Notes under the pieces: generated by a model | What the model saw: only the letters and a program-made list of their open reading frames with translations | Told to the model about the DNA's origin: nothing | The model's database searches: none | Position numbers and translations under genes: made by a program | DNA from: Methylobacterium sp. J-077 | GTDB taxonomy: Bacteria; Pseudomonadota; Alphaproteobacteria; Rhizobiales; Beijerinckiaceae | Assembly: GCF_022829365.1 (NCBI RefSeq) | Contig: NZ_JAKSYJ010000206.1 | Coordinates: 1 to 64,000, forward strand | Reading direction: 5' to 3' | Length of the DNA: 64,000 bases | Shown here: positions 16,573-27,600 of the stretch, piece by piece | How positions within the stretch are numbered: position 1 is the stretch's first letter | Layout: the number at the start of each line of letters is the position of its first letter

Positions 16573-17268
16573 TCAGACGACGTCGAGGGTGATCTCACCC
16601 AGGCCGGCGATTGCCGCGACCATGCGCTCGCCGCGCTTCACCGGGCCGACACCGGAGGGCGTGCCGGTGAAGATCAGGTCGCCCGGCTGCAAGGTGAAAT
16701 AGCGCGACAGGTAGGCGACCTGCTCGGCCACCGACCAGATCATGTCGGCGAGATCGCCCCTCTGGCGGGTCTCGCCGTTCACCGCGAGGGTGATCGACCC
16801 CTTGGCCGGATGGCCGATCGCCGAGGCCGGAAACAGGGCGCCGATCGGGCCGGAGCCGTCGGCCGCCTTGCCGAGGTCCCAGGGCCGCGACAGTTTCTTG
16901 GCCTCGTCCTGGAGATCGCGCCGCGTCATGTCGAGGCCGATCGCGTAGCCGTAGACCTGGTCGAGGGCCGACTCCACCGGGATGTCGCTGCCGCCGCCAG
17001 CGAGCGCGGCCACCAGCTCGACCTCGAAATGGTAGTTTTCGGTCTGGGGCGGGTAGGTGTGCGGCGTGGGCTCGGCGCCGACGATCTGCAGGGCGTCGGC
17101 CGGTTTCATGAAGAAGAACGGCGGCTCGCGATCCGGGTCGGCGCCCATCTCGCGGGCATGGGCGGCGTAGTTGCGCCCGACGCAGTAGACGCGGCGTATC
17201 GGGAACAAGTCGCTGCTGCCGGCGATCGGCAGGGCAATGCGGGGCGGGTTCTGGATGGCGGAAAGCAT
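16573..17268 (-). CDS. Fumarylacetoacetate hydrolase family protein
   Basis: The 231-residue protein has the core of the FAH family: 'CVGRNYAAHAREMG', 'FFFMKPADAL', metal-binding 'HFEVELVAAL', 'GYAIGLDMTRRDLQ' and 'IFTGTPSGVGPV'. The short length fits fumarylpyruvate hydrolase or acylpyruvase-type members, which cleave a carbon-carbon bond of a beta-diketo acid with Mg or Mn. The ATG at 17268 is chosen because AGAGG lies five bases upstream; the frame stays open further up. It is divergent from a GlcD-type FAD oxidase (17405), 136 bases apart, suggesting shared control in aromatic or 2-oxo-acid breakdown. Confidence 0.88.
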   Translation of the reverse strand: MLSAIQNPPRIALPIAGSSDLFPIRRVYCVGRNYAAHAREMGADPDREPPFFFMKPADALQIVGAEPTPHTYPPQTENYHFEVELVAALAGGGSDIPVESALDQVYGYAIGLDMTRRDLQDEAKKLSRPWDLGKAADGSGPIGALFPASAIGHPAKGSITLAVNGETRQRGDLADMIWSVAEQVAYLSRYFTLQPGDLIFTGTPSGVGPVKRGERMVAAIAGLGEITLDVV

Positions 17269-17404
17269 CGCAACCTCTGCAAATGGTGCGCCCTGATCCG
17301 GGCGCGTGGCCGTCCCTGGCGTGGGTAAGGGTTGTAAGGCGTGCAGGGGCCTGCGCCATCCCGGCGCTTGCAAGGCCCACGCCCTGGTCTACAAAATTTT
17401 GCCG

Positions 17405-18823
17405 ATGATGCCCCCAGCCCTCACCCACGATACGCTGCTCAGCGCCCTGCGGGACGGGCTCGGCGCGCGGCACGTGCTGACCGAGGCGGACGATCTCGCA
17501 CCTTACCTGGTCGAGAGCCGCAAGCTGTTCACCGGCTCGGCGCTCGCGGTGCTGCGGCCAGCCAGCACCGAGGAGGTCGCCTTCGCGGTCCGGGCCTGCA
17601 CCCAGGCCGGCATCGCGGTGGTGCCGCTGGGCGGCAATACCGGGCTCACCGGCGCCGGCATCCCGCAGGGCGGCGTGGTCCTGTCGCTCGAGCGGATGAA
17701 CCGCGTACGCGCGCTCGATCCGGTGGATTCCACCATCACGGTCGAGGCCGGGATGATCCTTTCGGAGGTGCAGGACGCCGCCGAGCGCGCCGGCCTGCTG
17801 TTCCCGCTCTCCTACGCGTCGCGGGGCTCCGCCCGGATCGGCGGCGGCATTGCCACCAATGCCGGCGGCATCGCGGTGCTTGCCTACGGCAACGCCCGGG
17901 ACCTCGTCCTTGGGCTGGAGGTGGTGCTGGCCGACGGGCGGGTGTGGAACGGGCTGAAGGCGCTCCGGAAGGACAATGCCGGCTACGACCTGAAGCAGCT
18001 GTTCATCGGCTCCGAGGGGACGCTGGGCATCGTCACCGCGGCGGTGCTGAAGCTGTTTCCGCGGCCGCGCTCCACCGGCGTCGCCTTCGTGGGGCTGGAT
18101 TCGGCGCGCGCCGCCCTCGATCTGTTCGTGGCCCTGCGGGCGCGGATGGACCGCGACCTCACGGCCTTCGAATACCTGCCGCCCTTCGCCCTGGAGATCG
18201 TGCTGCGGCATGTCCCCAGCACGGTCCGGCCGCTCGCCGGAGACCACGGAGCCTACGCGCTGATCGAGGTGTCCTCCGCGCGGCCGGAGGCCAACACACG
18301 GGCTGAGCTGGAAGCCGCCCTCGGCGCCGCGCTGGATGCCGGATTGATCGCCGACGCAGTCATCGGGTCCAGCGGCGCTCAGAACACGGCGCTCTGGGCC
18401 CTCCGCGAGGGCGTGCCCGAGGCTCAGACCCGCGAGGGCGCCTCGATCAAGCACGACGTTTCGGTGCCGCTCTCGAAGCTGCCGGCCTTCCTGGAGCGGG
18501 CGAGCGCGGCCTGCGTCGCGGCGATGCCGGGTCTGCGTCCCTGCGGCTTCGGCCATTTCGGCGACGGCAACATTCACTTCAACCTGACCCAACCGGCGGC
18601 CATGGACCGCGCTGCGTTCCTGGCTGAATGGGGCCGGTTCAACCGCATCGTCCACGACATCGTGCACGAACTCGGCGGCTCGATCGCGGCCGAGCACGGC
18701 GTCGGCCTGATCAAGCGCGACGAGCTCGCGCATTACGGCGACCCGGTCGGGCTCGACCTGATGTGGCGGGTAAAGGCGGCCCTGGACCCGGCGGATCTGA
18801 TGAACCCAGGAAAGGTTCTCTGA
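17405..18823 (+). CDS. FAD-binding oxidase, GlcD/D-lactate dehydrogenase type
   Basis: The 472-residue protein has an FAD_binding_4 domain at about residues 40-220 ('VVPLGGNTGLTGAGIPQGG', 'GGGIATNAGG', 'GSEGTLGIVT') and a C-terminal FAD-linked oxidase domain ('GFGHFGDGNIHFNL', 'EHGVGLIKRDEL', 'ALDPADLMNPGKVL'). Family members oxidise 2-hydroxy acids such as D-lactate, glycolate or D-2-hydroxyglutarate and pass electrons to the respiratory chain. No partner subunits (GlcE/F) are nearby, so it is likely a single-subunit enzyme. Two tandem ATGs (17405, 17408) follow a weak ribosome site. The gene is divergent from the FAH-family gene. Confidence 0.88.
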   Translation: MMPPALTHDTLLSALRDGLGARHVLTEADDLAPYLVESRKLFTGSALAVLRPASTEEVAFAVRACTQAGIAVVPLGGNTGLTGAGIPQGGVVLSLERMNRVRALDPVDSTITVEAGMILSEVQDAAERAGLLFPLSYASRGSARIGGGIATNAGGIAVLAYGNARDLVLGLEVVLADGRVWNGLKALRKDNAGYDLKQLFIGSEGTLGIVTAAVLKLFPRPRSTGVAFVGLDSARAALDLFVALRARMDRDLTAFEYLPPFALEIVLRHVPSTVRPLAGDHGAYALIEVSSARPEANTRAELEAALGAALDAGLIADAVIGSSGAQNTALWALREGVPEAQTREGASIKHDVSVPLSKLPAFLERASAACVAAMPGLRPCGFGHFGDGNIHFNLTQPAAMDRAAFLAEWGRFNRIVHDIVHELGGSIAAEHGVGLIKRDELAHYGDPVGLDLMWRVKAALDPADLMNPGKVL

Positions 18824-19261
18824 GCCTGCTGGCCCGGACGCTGCCGCTCTGGCCTAGGGGGCGATGGTTTCAGCTTGGTGCGACCCGGTTTCGACCGATT
18901 TTGTTGAAAAACGCGAAGGCGGTGCTTCGAGCATCGCTCAGGGCAATGCGTCGGAGAACGTTGATCCCCTGCTGGGGGGTGCGATCTCACGCACGCAGGT
19001 GTTTCTTGCCAATTCAACGATAGCAATGTCTCGCGCCATTATGATTCGCGATGCGGCTTCGGCGTGGCCCCGAGCTTTTTAACAAAATCGTACCCTGAAA
19101 GCCTAGAAACAGACTGGAAGATTTCCGCCCGATCCGGTCGTAAGTCGCTGGCTCATGAACAGCCCGAACAGGGACCCTCCGAAAGCCTGCAACGGGTAAG
19201 AGCTCGATGTCACACGGTTCGGGCATCGAGATCCGTGCACCGTATTGGATCGGTCGAGAAC
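18824..19261. other. Intergenic stretch, no gene seen
   Basis: The region has lower GC than its flanks. A segment at about 18870-18910 (GACCCGGTTTCGACCGATTT, then a GTTGAAAAA run) looks like the terminal sequence of an IS5-type element, but no transposase, repeat pair or target duplication is visible. No open frame here is convincing. Confidence 0.35.
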
Positions 19262-21619
19262 TTACGCCGAGAGTGCCATCGGCACATCGGTGTCCACCAG
19301 CCGCTGCGGCCGCCCAATCAGGTAGCCTTGAATGGCGTCGAAGCCGATCTCGCGCATGAGCTCAAGCTGCGATAGCGTTTCCACGCCTTCGGCCTGGATA
19401 ACGACGTTCAGCGCGCGTGCGATATGCGTGATGCCTTCCAGCACCGCCTTCGAGTGCCGGTCCGTTTCGGCCGTCGCTACGAAAGAGCGGTCGACCTTGA
19501 TCCGATCGAGCGGCAGGTCGCGTAGATGCGCGAGCGACGAGTAGCCCGTGCCGAAATCATCCATCGCCACCGTCACTCCGAGTCGGCGGATGGCGTCCAG
19601 CATCTGCGCGATCTTGCGCCCGTCCTCGACGATCGCCGTCTCGGTCAACTCGATCTCCAGCCGCCGGGCCGGCAGCCCGCTCCAGGCCAGCGCCTGCACG
19701 AGGTCGGACAGGAGCGAGGGCGAGCGGAACTGGACCGGTGAGACGTTGACCGCGACGTAGACATCGCCCGGTAATTGCGCGGCCTGTCGGCAGGCCTCCC
19801 GCAAAACCCAGGCTCCGATCGGATTGATCTGCCCGGTCTCCTCCGCCAGCGGAATGAACCGGGCCGGGGAGATAGACCCGAGCGTCGGGTGGTCCCAACG
19901 GAGCAACGCCTCGTAGCCGATGATCCGGTCGTCGGCGAGCGCGACCACCGGCTGGTAGGCCAGATGCATTTCCCCACGCTCGATGGCGGTGCGCATATCG
20001 GTTTCGAGCTGGGCTCGATCGGAGACCATCTCCAGCATGCCGTGGGTGTAGCAACTCGTCCGGCCCCGACCGTGCCGCTTCGACTCGTAGAGCGCGATGT
20101 CGGAGAACTGCATGAGTTCAACGGCGTCGCGGGCATCATCCGTGCAGCACATGCCGATGCTGCAGCCGACCGACACGGTGAGTTCCCCGATCCCGAACGG
20201 AATGGCAAGCGCCGCGATCACCTCGGCAGCGACCGCCATCGCCTGGGTCTGATCGCCGTAGACAAGCACCGCCATCTCGTCGCCGCCCAGCCGCGCCACG
20301 AACCCGTCCGGTCCCGCAATCCCCGTCAGCCGTTCGGCAACTTGGACCAGGAGATGATCGCCGACCGCGTGGCCGTAGGTATCGTTGACCTGTTTGAACC
20401 GATCGAGATCAATCAGCAGGAGCTTGAAGCGTTGTTTGGGAAAGAAGTCCCGTTCCAGCCTGGCATTCAGTGCGCGGCGGTTGGCGAGCTTGGTCAGGGG
20501 ATCGCTGAAAGCGAGTTCCGCGATCCGCCGTTGCGATTCGCGTTCCTTGGTGACGTCGTCGAAGGTGATGACGCTGCCGCCTTCCTCAATGGGGCGGATC
20601 TCGACCTGCATGATACGGCCGTCATCCATGAAATAATCGATCTGGGTGAAATTTTCGATCCCGCGCCATCGATCCACCCGTTTGCGCGCCTCATCCCGCC
20701 GTTCGAAACTCCAACCATGGTGATCGCCGACGTGCTCGATAATCTGGTCCGCGGTCAGACCCGTCAGCTTGGTATCGGCTGTGAAGCCATAGATCTCGAG
20801 ATAGCGCCGATTATACAGACGCACCCGGTGAGAGCCGTCGAGATAGATCAGGCCGTTCGACATGTTGTCGAGAGCGGTCCTCAGCACCGCCGAATGGGCG
20901 CGTTCTTGTGCCTCGAAGCGTTGTGCCGTCAGGATGGTCAGGAACGCTCCCAGGAACAGCACACCGGCGCCGATCGCCACAAAAATGCTGAGCGTGATGT
21001 TTTCGTGCGGCAGGCCGTCATATTCGGCGACGCGTCCCATCGTCGTGCCGGCGATGGCGACAAAGTGGGTGCCGCCAACGGCCAGGGTGAAAAGAGCGCA
21101 CACCACGCGGGACGTGGCCAGACGCGGCGGCAGCGCACAGGCCAGCGCCAGGCTGCAGCCACCGATGCTCGCTGCCAGAGCGTTCATGGATGACGAATGG
21201 GTCTGTCGGCATCCCTCGATCGCGGCCATGCCGATGTAATGCATTCCGCCGATGCCCAACCCCGCTACCGCACCCGCAAGGGCCCGCGCGCGCCAGGACC
21301 GGAAAACCGGTGCGAGGCCGAGCGGCAAGCCTACGACCAAGATGGCGGCGAGCGCCGACAAGATGGTCATGTTGCCGGCAAATCCCAGCATCATGTCGGG
21401 CCGATAGCCCAGCATAGCGATGAAATGGATTGTCCAGACACCGAGTCCGGCGACGACCGCCGTTCCCGCCAGCCAACCCGATCGACGCATCGGACCCACC
21501 TCGGCCACCTTCCGCATCAGCGCGGCGACCAACCATCCCGCCACAAGGCAGATGGCGAGAGCGGTGACAACAAATCCGAAAGAATGGTCGGTAGCGAACC
21601 AGACGGCACTGTAGATCAT
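19262..21619 (-). CDS. MHYT-PAS-GGDEF-EAL cyclic-di-GMP signalling protein
   Basis: The 785-residue membrane protein begins with a seven-helix MHYT sensor (about residues 1-230). It has motif variants 'WTIHFIAML', 'GGMHYIGMAA' and 'GGTHFVAIAG', which are thought to bind copper and sense O2, CO or NO. A PAS domain (about 250-360) follows, then a GGDEF domain with active-site 'LGGDEMAVL' (Met in place of the last Phe), and an EAL domain with 'YEALLRW', 'DDFGTGYSS' and 'VIQAEGVET'. The EAL residues look complete, so phosphodiesterase activity is likely; the cyclase may be weaker or regulatory. No neighbouring partner gene is evident. Confidence 0.92.
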   Translation of the reverse strand: MIYSAVWFATDHSFGFVVTALAICLVAGWLVAALMRKVAEVGPMRRSGWLAGTAVVAGLGVWTIHFIAMLGYRPDMMLGFAGNMTILSALAAILVVGLPLGLAPVFRSWRARALAGAVAGLGIGGMHYIGMAAIEGCRQTHSSSMNALAASIGGCSLALACALPPRLATSRVVCALFTLAVGGTHFVAIAGTTMGRVAEYDGLPHENITLSIFVAIGAGVLFLGAFLTILTAQRFEAQERAHSAVLRTALDNMSNGLIYLDGSHRVRLYNRRYLEIYGFTADTKLTGLTADQIIEHVGDHHGWSFERRDEARKRVDRWRGIENFTQIDYFMDDGRIMQVEIRPIEEGGSVITFDDVTKERESQRRIAELAFSDPLTKLANRRALNARLERDFFPKQRFKLLLIDLDRFKQVNDTYGHAVGDHLLVQVAERLTGIAGPDGFVARLGGDEMAVLVYGDQTQAMAVAAEVIAALAIPFGIGELTVSVGCSIGMCCTDDARDAVELMQFSDIALYESKRHGRGRTSCYTHGMLEMVSDRAQLETDMRTAIERGEMHLAYQPVVALADDRIIGYEALLRWDHPTLGSISPARFIPLAEETGQINPIGAWVLREACRQAAQLPGDVYVAVNVSPVQFRSPSLLSDLVQALAWSGLPARRLEIELTETAIVEDGRKIAQMLDAIRRLGVTVAMDDFGTGYSSLAHLRDLPLDRIKVDRSFVATAETDRHSKAVLEGITHIARALNVVIQAEGVETLSQLELMREIGFDAIQGYLIGRPQRLVDTDVPMALSA

Positions 21620-22617
21620 AGGCTGCCTTTACGTACCGATCTCTCAAACCGGTGTGAAAGAAGACGATGAAAAGATGGTTCAGATCGTGGCTATAGAAGA
21701 CATACGCGTAACAAGAACGTGATGAACTGCGCCCAGGCCCACCGTCCTGGAAAGGCTGTCCGCGGAAGCGCGGCCGGTCACGGGCGAACGCGCCTGCGAT
21801 AGGCAGCGACCGTTAAAACATGCGGCACAGCAGGCGAGGCTCCGCAATCGTCCCGACGGACCCAGCATAGCCGTCTGCACGATCGAGCTCGTATGGAAGG
21901 ACTTCTCGCCTGCCGATTCCGGTTTCTCGTCGTCGCGCGCCCGAACGTCTGAGCGGCGTCGCGAGCAGACGGGACTGCGGCATCCGCGTCTTCGTGTGCG
22001 ATGACCACGACCGCATCACCGCCTCCCGCACGCTCATCACGGCATTGGAGCTGAAAGGAGGGGGGTGCCACGGTTTCCTGGCGAACGTTGTCACCCGTCC
22101 CGAGCTTCGAGGAGACAAGCATGGTCGTGCCGTCGGCGCCGCGTCGGCCCGAGCCTGGGCCGACGATTGCCGCCGCGTGCCGATGCAAAATGGGCGTGCA
22201 GACCCGTGGGTCGCCGATGTCGCCGAGCGACTTCGATTGCCTGTCCAGGACTGACCGCAACCGTCCGATGCGGGTCCCCAGGTCACCGACCCAGGATCTG
22301 GTTCGAACCGTTCAGGTCACATTAGAGCGGGAACACCGCCAACCGCATCTCAACAGCAGGACATGAAATTTGTGCGGCGCGCCATAATTCGGCACGGCGG
22401 CGGGTGCAGGAGTGGCCGCAACGGCACGGTTCGTCGCCACCGGACTGGGCGTTAAGCGACTGCTAACGCTTCGGGCCGACCCTCATTGCAGACATCGGGG
22501 ACACCCGCGCCCATCCAGGCACGGTCTTTGCTCAGGAACCATTCATCTCGCATGTGCGAGATCAGAGATGAGCCGTCCACCGACAGACAGCCTTTCCCTT
22601 TTCTGGAGACCGACGGA
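21620..22617. other. Intergenic stretch of about 1 kb, no supported gene
   Basis: Open frames on both strands overlap each other (for example 21778-22286 minus and 21994-22254 plus) and show no recognised domain. A strong Shine-Dalgarno-like AAGGAGGGGGG occurs near 22058, without a credible downstream gene. It may contain decayed coding sequence. Confidence 0.4.
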
Positions 22618-22911
22618 ATGCCTACCTCCCAGGCCCGCGTGCAGACCGCCGAGGCCAGCCGCTACCTGCAGCAGCTGTGCCGGCACTGGAGTCACAAGTT
22701 CAAGGTCGAGGCGACTCCCGAGCACGGCACCGTGCCGTTCGGCGAGGACCGCGTCTGCACCTTCGACGCCGAGCCGGACGCCCTGGTGATGCGCATCGAC
22801 AGCGCCGACCCGGTGAATCTCACCCGGCTCGAGAACGTGGTGGCCGACCACCTCGCCCGTTTCGCCTTCCGCGAGAGCCTCGGCGACATCCGCTGGTCCC
22901 GCGCCGCCTGA
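22618..22911 (+). CDS. DUF2218 domain protein
   Basis: The 97-residue protein matches the DUF2218 pattern: 'ARVQTAEASRYLQQLCRHWSH', 'VPFGEDRVCTFD' and a C-terminal 'VVADHLARFAFRESL'. Members are small cytoplasmic proteins, often next to siderophore or iron-regulated genes in Proteobacteria, with no defined biochemical role. The start is the ATG at 22618, with GGAG nine bases upstream; the frame is open further up but composition changes there. It is an isolated gene here. A T-rich stretch follows the stop directly (22912-22918) but no hairpin was found. Confidence 0.82.
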   Translation: MPTSQARVQTAEASRYLQQLCRHWSHKFKVEATPEHGTVPFGEDRVCTFDAEPDALVMRIDSADPVNLTRLENVVADHLARFAFRESLGDIRWSRAA

Positions 22912-23091
22912 TTTTTTTGGGCGATCGGTGTGGCGTTGATGCGTCGCAAGCGGGGCCGTCCGGCGCCAGATCGGACCGGTCTTCTCGTCTCAAGAACGTC
23001 TCTCGGCCGGTTGCTGGCGTAGGCTTTGCAGCCATGGTGGGCCGCGCGCGACAGCGTCGGCGACCCCGGAATACGAGAGCGGGACGACGGG

Positions 23092-24684
23092 ATGAAGCGA
23101 CGCACCCTGTTGCAAGGCGCTGGCGCCTTGATGGCCGGAGCCCTGGCGCGACCCGCCCTGGTCCGGGCGGCCTCGGCCACGACGCTGCGCTTCGTACCCT
23201 ACGCTGACTTAGCGCTCCTCGATCCGATCATCACCACCAACTACGTCACGCGCACGCACGCGCTGATGGTGTTCGACACGCTCTACAGCCTCGACGCATC
23301 CTACCGCGCACAGCCGCAGATGGTGGCGGGTCACGACGTGTCGCCGGACGGCCTGACCTGGCGCCTGACCCTGCGGGACGGCCTGCGCTTCCACGACGGT
23401 GCACCGGTCCGTGCCCGTGACGTGGTGGTAAGCCTCAAGCGCTGGTCCGCGCGCGATGCCTTCGGCGGCGCCCTGTTCGCTACGGTGGACGAGGTATCCG
23501 CCCCGTCCGACACAACGGTGCAATTCCGGCTCAAGCGGCCGTTCCCGCTCCTGCCGGACGCCCTGGCGAAGCCGACCTCCTACCTGCCGGTGATCATGCC
23601 CGAGCGGCTAAGCGCGACGCCGGCCACCCAGGCGGTATCGGAGATCGTCGGCAGCGGTCCCTACCGGTACGTCCCGTCCGAGCGCGTGCCAGGCTCGCTC
23701 AACGTCTACCGCAAGTTCGAAGAATACCGGCCGCGCCAGGACGGCACGCCGAGCTTCACCGCCGGGCCGCGGATCGCGCATTTCGACCGGGTCGAGTGGC
23801 GCACCATTCCCGATGGCGCCACCGCGGCGGGGGCGCTCCGCTCGGGCGAGATCGACTGGTGGGAGCAACCCCTGGTCGATCTTGTGCCCGACCTGTTGCG
23901 CCAGCGGGACGTGCGCGTCGAACTCGTGGAAAGTGCCGGCCTGATCGGCCAGATCCGGCTCAACCACACCCTGCCGCCCTTCGACAACCCGAAGATCTGT
24001 CACGCGCTGCTGTCGGCGGTGGACCAGACCGAGATGATGGATGCCGTCGCCGGCAGCGACCCCGCGATCAGCCGCGGCCCGGTCGGCATCTTCACCGCCG
24101 GCGGCCCGATGGCCTCGGATGCCGGCATGGGCGTGCTCACCGGCCCGCGCGACCTCGCCGCGGCCAAGAAGGCCCTCGCGGCGGCCGGCTACAACGGCGA
24201 GCGAGTCGTGCTGCTCGCCGGCACCGACGTGCCGCGGATCAACGCGGTCTGCGAGGTGATGGCCGACCTCTGCCGCAAGCTCGGGATGAACCTCGATGTC
24301 GTCGCCACCGATTGGGGCACGGTGAACCAGCGGATCCTCAACGCGAAGCCCCTAGACCAGGGCGGCTGGTCGATGTTCGGCATCTTCTCCGGCGGCCTCG
24401 ACATGATCTCGCCGGCCTACCACCTCGCGGTCCGCGGCAACGGCCGCGCCGGCGTGCCGAGCTGGCTCACCGACGCACCGCTGGAGGAACTGCGCAGCGC
24501 GTGGTTCGCGGCCCCCGACTTCGACCGGCAGAAGGCGCTGGCCGCCAAGATCCAGGCCCGGGCCTTGGAGGTCGGCGCCTACATCCCCTGCGGCCAGTAT
24601 TTCCAGCCCACCGCCTACCGGCGCGATCTGGAGGGCATGCTGACCGGCCTGCCGCTGTTCTGGAACCTGCGCCGGTCGGCGTGA
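23092..24684 (+). CDS. ABC transporter substrate-binding protein, family 5
   Basis: The 530-residue protein has a twin-arginine type signal peptide ('MKRRTLLQGAGALMAGALAR') and a family-5 (dipeptide/oligopeptide/nickel) solute-binding domain. Recognisable blocks are 'LTWRLTLRDGLRFHDGAPV', 'YLPVIMPERL', 'IVGSGPYRYVP' and 'GGWSMFGIFSGG'. Such proteins deliver peptides or other ligands to an inner-membrane permease. No permease or ATPase gene lies next to it, so it is an orphan receptor that must pair with a distant transporter. Its stop is only four bases from the convergent putA stop at 24689. Confidence 0.88.
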   Translation: MKRRTLLQGAGALMAGALARPALVRAASATTLRFVPYADLALLDPIITTNYVTRTHALMVFDTLYSLDASYRAQPQMVAGHDVSPDGLTWRLTLRDGLRFHDGAPVRARDVVVSLKRWSARDAFGGALFATVDEVSAPSDTTVQFRLKRPFPLLPDALAKPTSYLPVIMPERLSATPATQAVSEIVGSGPYRYVPSERVPGSLNVYRKFEEYRPRQDGTPSFTAGPRIAHFDRVEWRTIPDGATAAGALRSGEIDWWEQPLVDLVPDLLRQRDVRVELVESAGLIGQIRLNHTLPPFDNPKICHALLSAVDQTEMMDAVAGSDPAISRGPVGIFTAGGPMASDAGMGVLTGPRDLAAAKKALAAAGYNGERVVLLAGTDVPRINAVCEVMADLCRKLGMNLDVVATDWGTVNQRILNAKPLDQGGWSMFGIFSGGLDMISPAYHLAVRGNGRAGVPSWLTDAPLEELRSAWFAAPDFDRQKALAAKIQARALEVGAYIPCGQYFQPTAYRRDLEGMLTGLPLFWNLRRSA

Positions 24685-24688
24685 GCCC

Positions 24689-27600
24689 TCATCCGATCGC
24701 CATCAGGCTGGCATTGCCGCCCGCGGCCGCGGTGTTGATCGCGGTCGAGCGCTCCTCGACGAGACCGGGCAGCGCGTAGAGATCGCCTGCCGCGAGCGCT
24801 TGGGGCGTGCGGGCCTGAACGTTCAGGATCGGCCCGGGGCGCTCGGCCAAGGCGCGATTGAACGCCTGCAAGCCTGCGGCATCGCCCTCGTACAGCACCG
24901 CTCGAACGTCCCCGGCCTGTGCGAGGTTGGCCGCGCGTTCGACCCGGGCTGCGACGTCGTCCGGAAGATCGGTCAGGGCCTCGAAGATCCGGTCCGGGCA
25001 CAGCACAACGGCGCGGTTGCCGGTGGATAGAATTGCGCCGAGCTGGAGGAGCAGCCCGCACTCCGTCTCGGCGATGGCGGCGACGCGCCCGCGTGGGTGC
25101 AGGGCGTAGAGATTGCGCTCGCCGACCGGTCCGGCCAGCTCGATGTCGGCGCCCTGGATCGAGCGCATCGCCGCGACGGGCTCCGCGAGCGGGCCGTGTC
25201 CACGGGATCGCAGCCACGCGGCGTAGCGTTGGATCGGGCCGTCTTCGCCGGCCAGCCCGTCGAGGGCGGCGGCCGGCGGCCGCTTCAGCAGGCGGCCGAG
25301 ATAGAGCGGGCCGCCGGCCTTCGGCCCGGTGCCGGACAAGCCGGACCCGCCGAAGGGCTGCACGCCGACCACCGCGCCGATGACGTTGCGGTTCACGTAG
25401 CGGTTGCCCGCGCCGATGCGGGCCAGAACCCGGTCGGTCGTCTCGTCGATGCGGGTGTGGAGGCCGAAGGTCAGGCCGTAGCCGGTGGCGTCGATCGCGC
25501 GCAGCAGCCGGTCCAGGTCCCGGCGGGCATAGCGCAGGACATGCAGCACCGGACCGAACACTTCCTGCGCGACATCGGCCACGCGGGCGATCTCGACGAG
25601 CGTCGGCGGGACGAAGGTGCCGTATGCCGCCTCGGCCGGCAGCGGGACCTGGTGGACCGGAAACCCGCGTGCCCGCATCGCGGCGATATGTGCGTCGAGG
25701 CGCTCGGCCGCCGCTCGGGTGATGACCGGACCGACATCGACCGCGAGCCGGCGCGGATCGCCGACCACCAGTTCGCGGATGGCGCTCCTGAGCATCGCGA
25801 GGGTGTGGTCGGCGATCTCCTCCTGCAGGCACAGGATGCGCAGGGCCGAGCAGCGCTGGCCGGCGGAATCGAAGGCCGAGGCGATCACGTCTCCGACCAC
25901 CTGCTCGGCCAGGGCGGACGAATCGACCACCAGGGCGTTCTGGCCGCCGGTCTCGGCGACGAGCGGGACCGGCTCGCCGTCGCGGGTCAGGCGTTCGGCC
26001 AGGCGGCGCTGGATCGTCTTGGCGATTGCGGTGGAGCCGGTGAACATCACCCCCTGCACCCGCGCATCGCCGATGAGCGCCGCGCCGACCTCGCCCGGGC
26101 CGGGCAGGAACTGGAGCGCGTCCTCCGGGATGCCCGCCGCGTGCAGTACCCGGATCGCCTCCGCTGCGATCAGCGGCGTTTCGGCTGCCGGCTTGGCCAG
26201 GACCGGGTTGCCGGCCGCCAGGGCGGCGGCGACCTGCCCGACGAAGATCGCCAGTGGGAAATTCCAGGGCGCTATGCAGACGATCGGGCCGAGGGGCGCA
26301 TGCGTCCCGTCGAGGGTCCGCTCGGCCTCGGCCGCGTAGTAACGCAGGAAATCCACGGCCTCGCGGATCTCCGCCACGGCGTTGGCGAAGGATTTCCCGG
26401 CCTCGCGCACGATCAGCCCGATCAGCACCGGCATCCGCGCCTCGAAGGCGTCGGCTGCGGCGCGTAGGCAGGCGGCACGGGCCTCGGGTGCCGTCGCGCC
26501 CCAGGTCTCGGCGGACGCGTCTGCGCGCGCGACCGAAGCCTCGATCTCAGCGGGCGATGCGGAACGGACGCTGCCGACCCCGTCGCGATGATCGGCTGGA
26601 TTGCGGACCGGCGTATCGGCCGAATCGGGATCAGCCCCGGATGGCACGGCCCGCCACAATGTCCGGCCGCTCTCGTCCAGATGTTCGGCTAGCAGCGCAA
26701 GGACTGCCTCGTCGGCGAGGTCGAGCCCCGCGGCATTGGAGCGGTCCGGAGCGTAGAGATCGCGCGGCAACGCGATCCGTTCATGCGGTGCGCCGGGAAC
26801 CGGCATCGCTTCGACCGCTGCTACCGGATCGGCGATCAGTGCCTCTACAGGCACGGCGGCGTCGCCGACCCGGTTCACGAACGAACTGTTGGCGCCGTTC
26901 TCCAGGAGCCGCCGGACCAGGTAGGCGAGAAGGGTCTCGTGGGTGCCCACCGGCGCATAGATGCGGCACGGCCTGTCGAGCTTGTCCGGCCCGACCACGG
27001 CCTCGTAGAGCGGCTCGCCCATCCCGTGAAGGCACTGGAACTCGTACTGGCCGAGCCGAAAATCCGGCCCCGCCATCTCGACGATGCTGGCGAGCGTCTG
27101 AGCGTTGTGAGTGGCGAATTGCGGGAACACCGCGTCCGGCGCCGCGAGCAGCTGGCGCGCGCAGGCGAGATACGACACGTCGGTGTGCAGCTTGCGGGTG
27201 AAGACTGGGAAATCCGGCAGTCCGTCGACCTGCGCTCGCTTGATCTCGCTGTCCCAGTACGCACCCTTCACCAGGCGGACCATCAGCCGGTGGCGGCTGC
27301 GCCGGGCGAGGTCGACGAGCCCGTCGATGACGAACGGGCAGCGCTTGCCGTAGGCCTGCACGACGAAGCCGAGCCCGTCCCAGCCGGCGAGGTCCGGGTC
27401 GAAGGCCAGGACCTCGAGGATGTCGAGGGACAGGTCGAGCCGGTCCGCCTCCTCGGCGTCGATGTTGAGGCCGATGTTGTAGCGCCGGGCGAGGCGCGCC
27501 AGGTCCCGGACCCGGGGCGCCAGCTCGGCCATCACGCGCACGCGCTGGGACCTTGTGTAGCGCGGATGGAGCGCCGACAGCTTGATCGAGATCCCCGGCC

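Noticed and set aside
16595..18733. 712-codon open frame on the minus strand
   Set aside because: Shadow of the GlcD-type FAD oxidase and the FAH-family gene, with mixed composition and no domain of its own.
18870..18910. Possible IS5-type element end
   Set aside because: Only a short resemblance, no transposase frame, no partner end and no target duplication; kept as a note in the intergenic entry.
21778..22286. Overlapping open frames of 157-160 codons on the minus strand
   Set aside because: They lie in two different frames over each other, with Arg/Ser-rich composition and no start signal or family.
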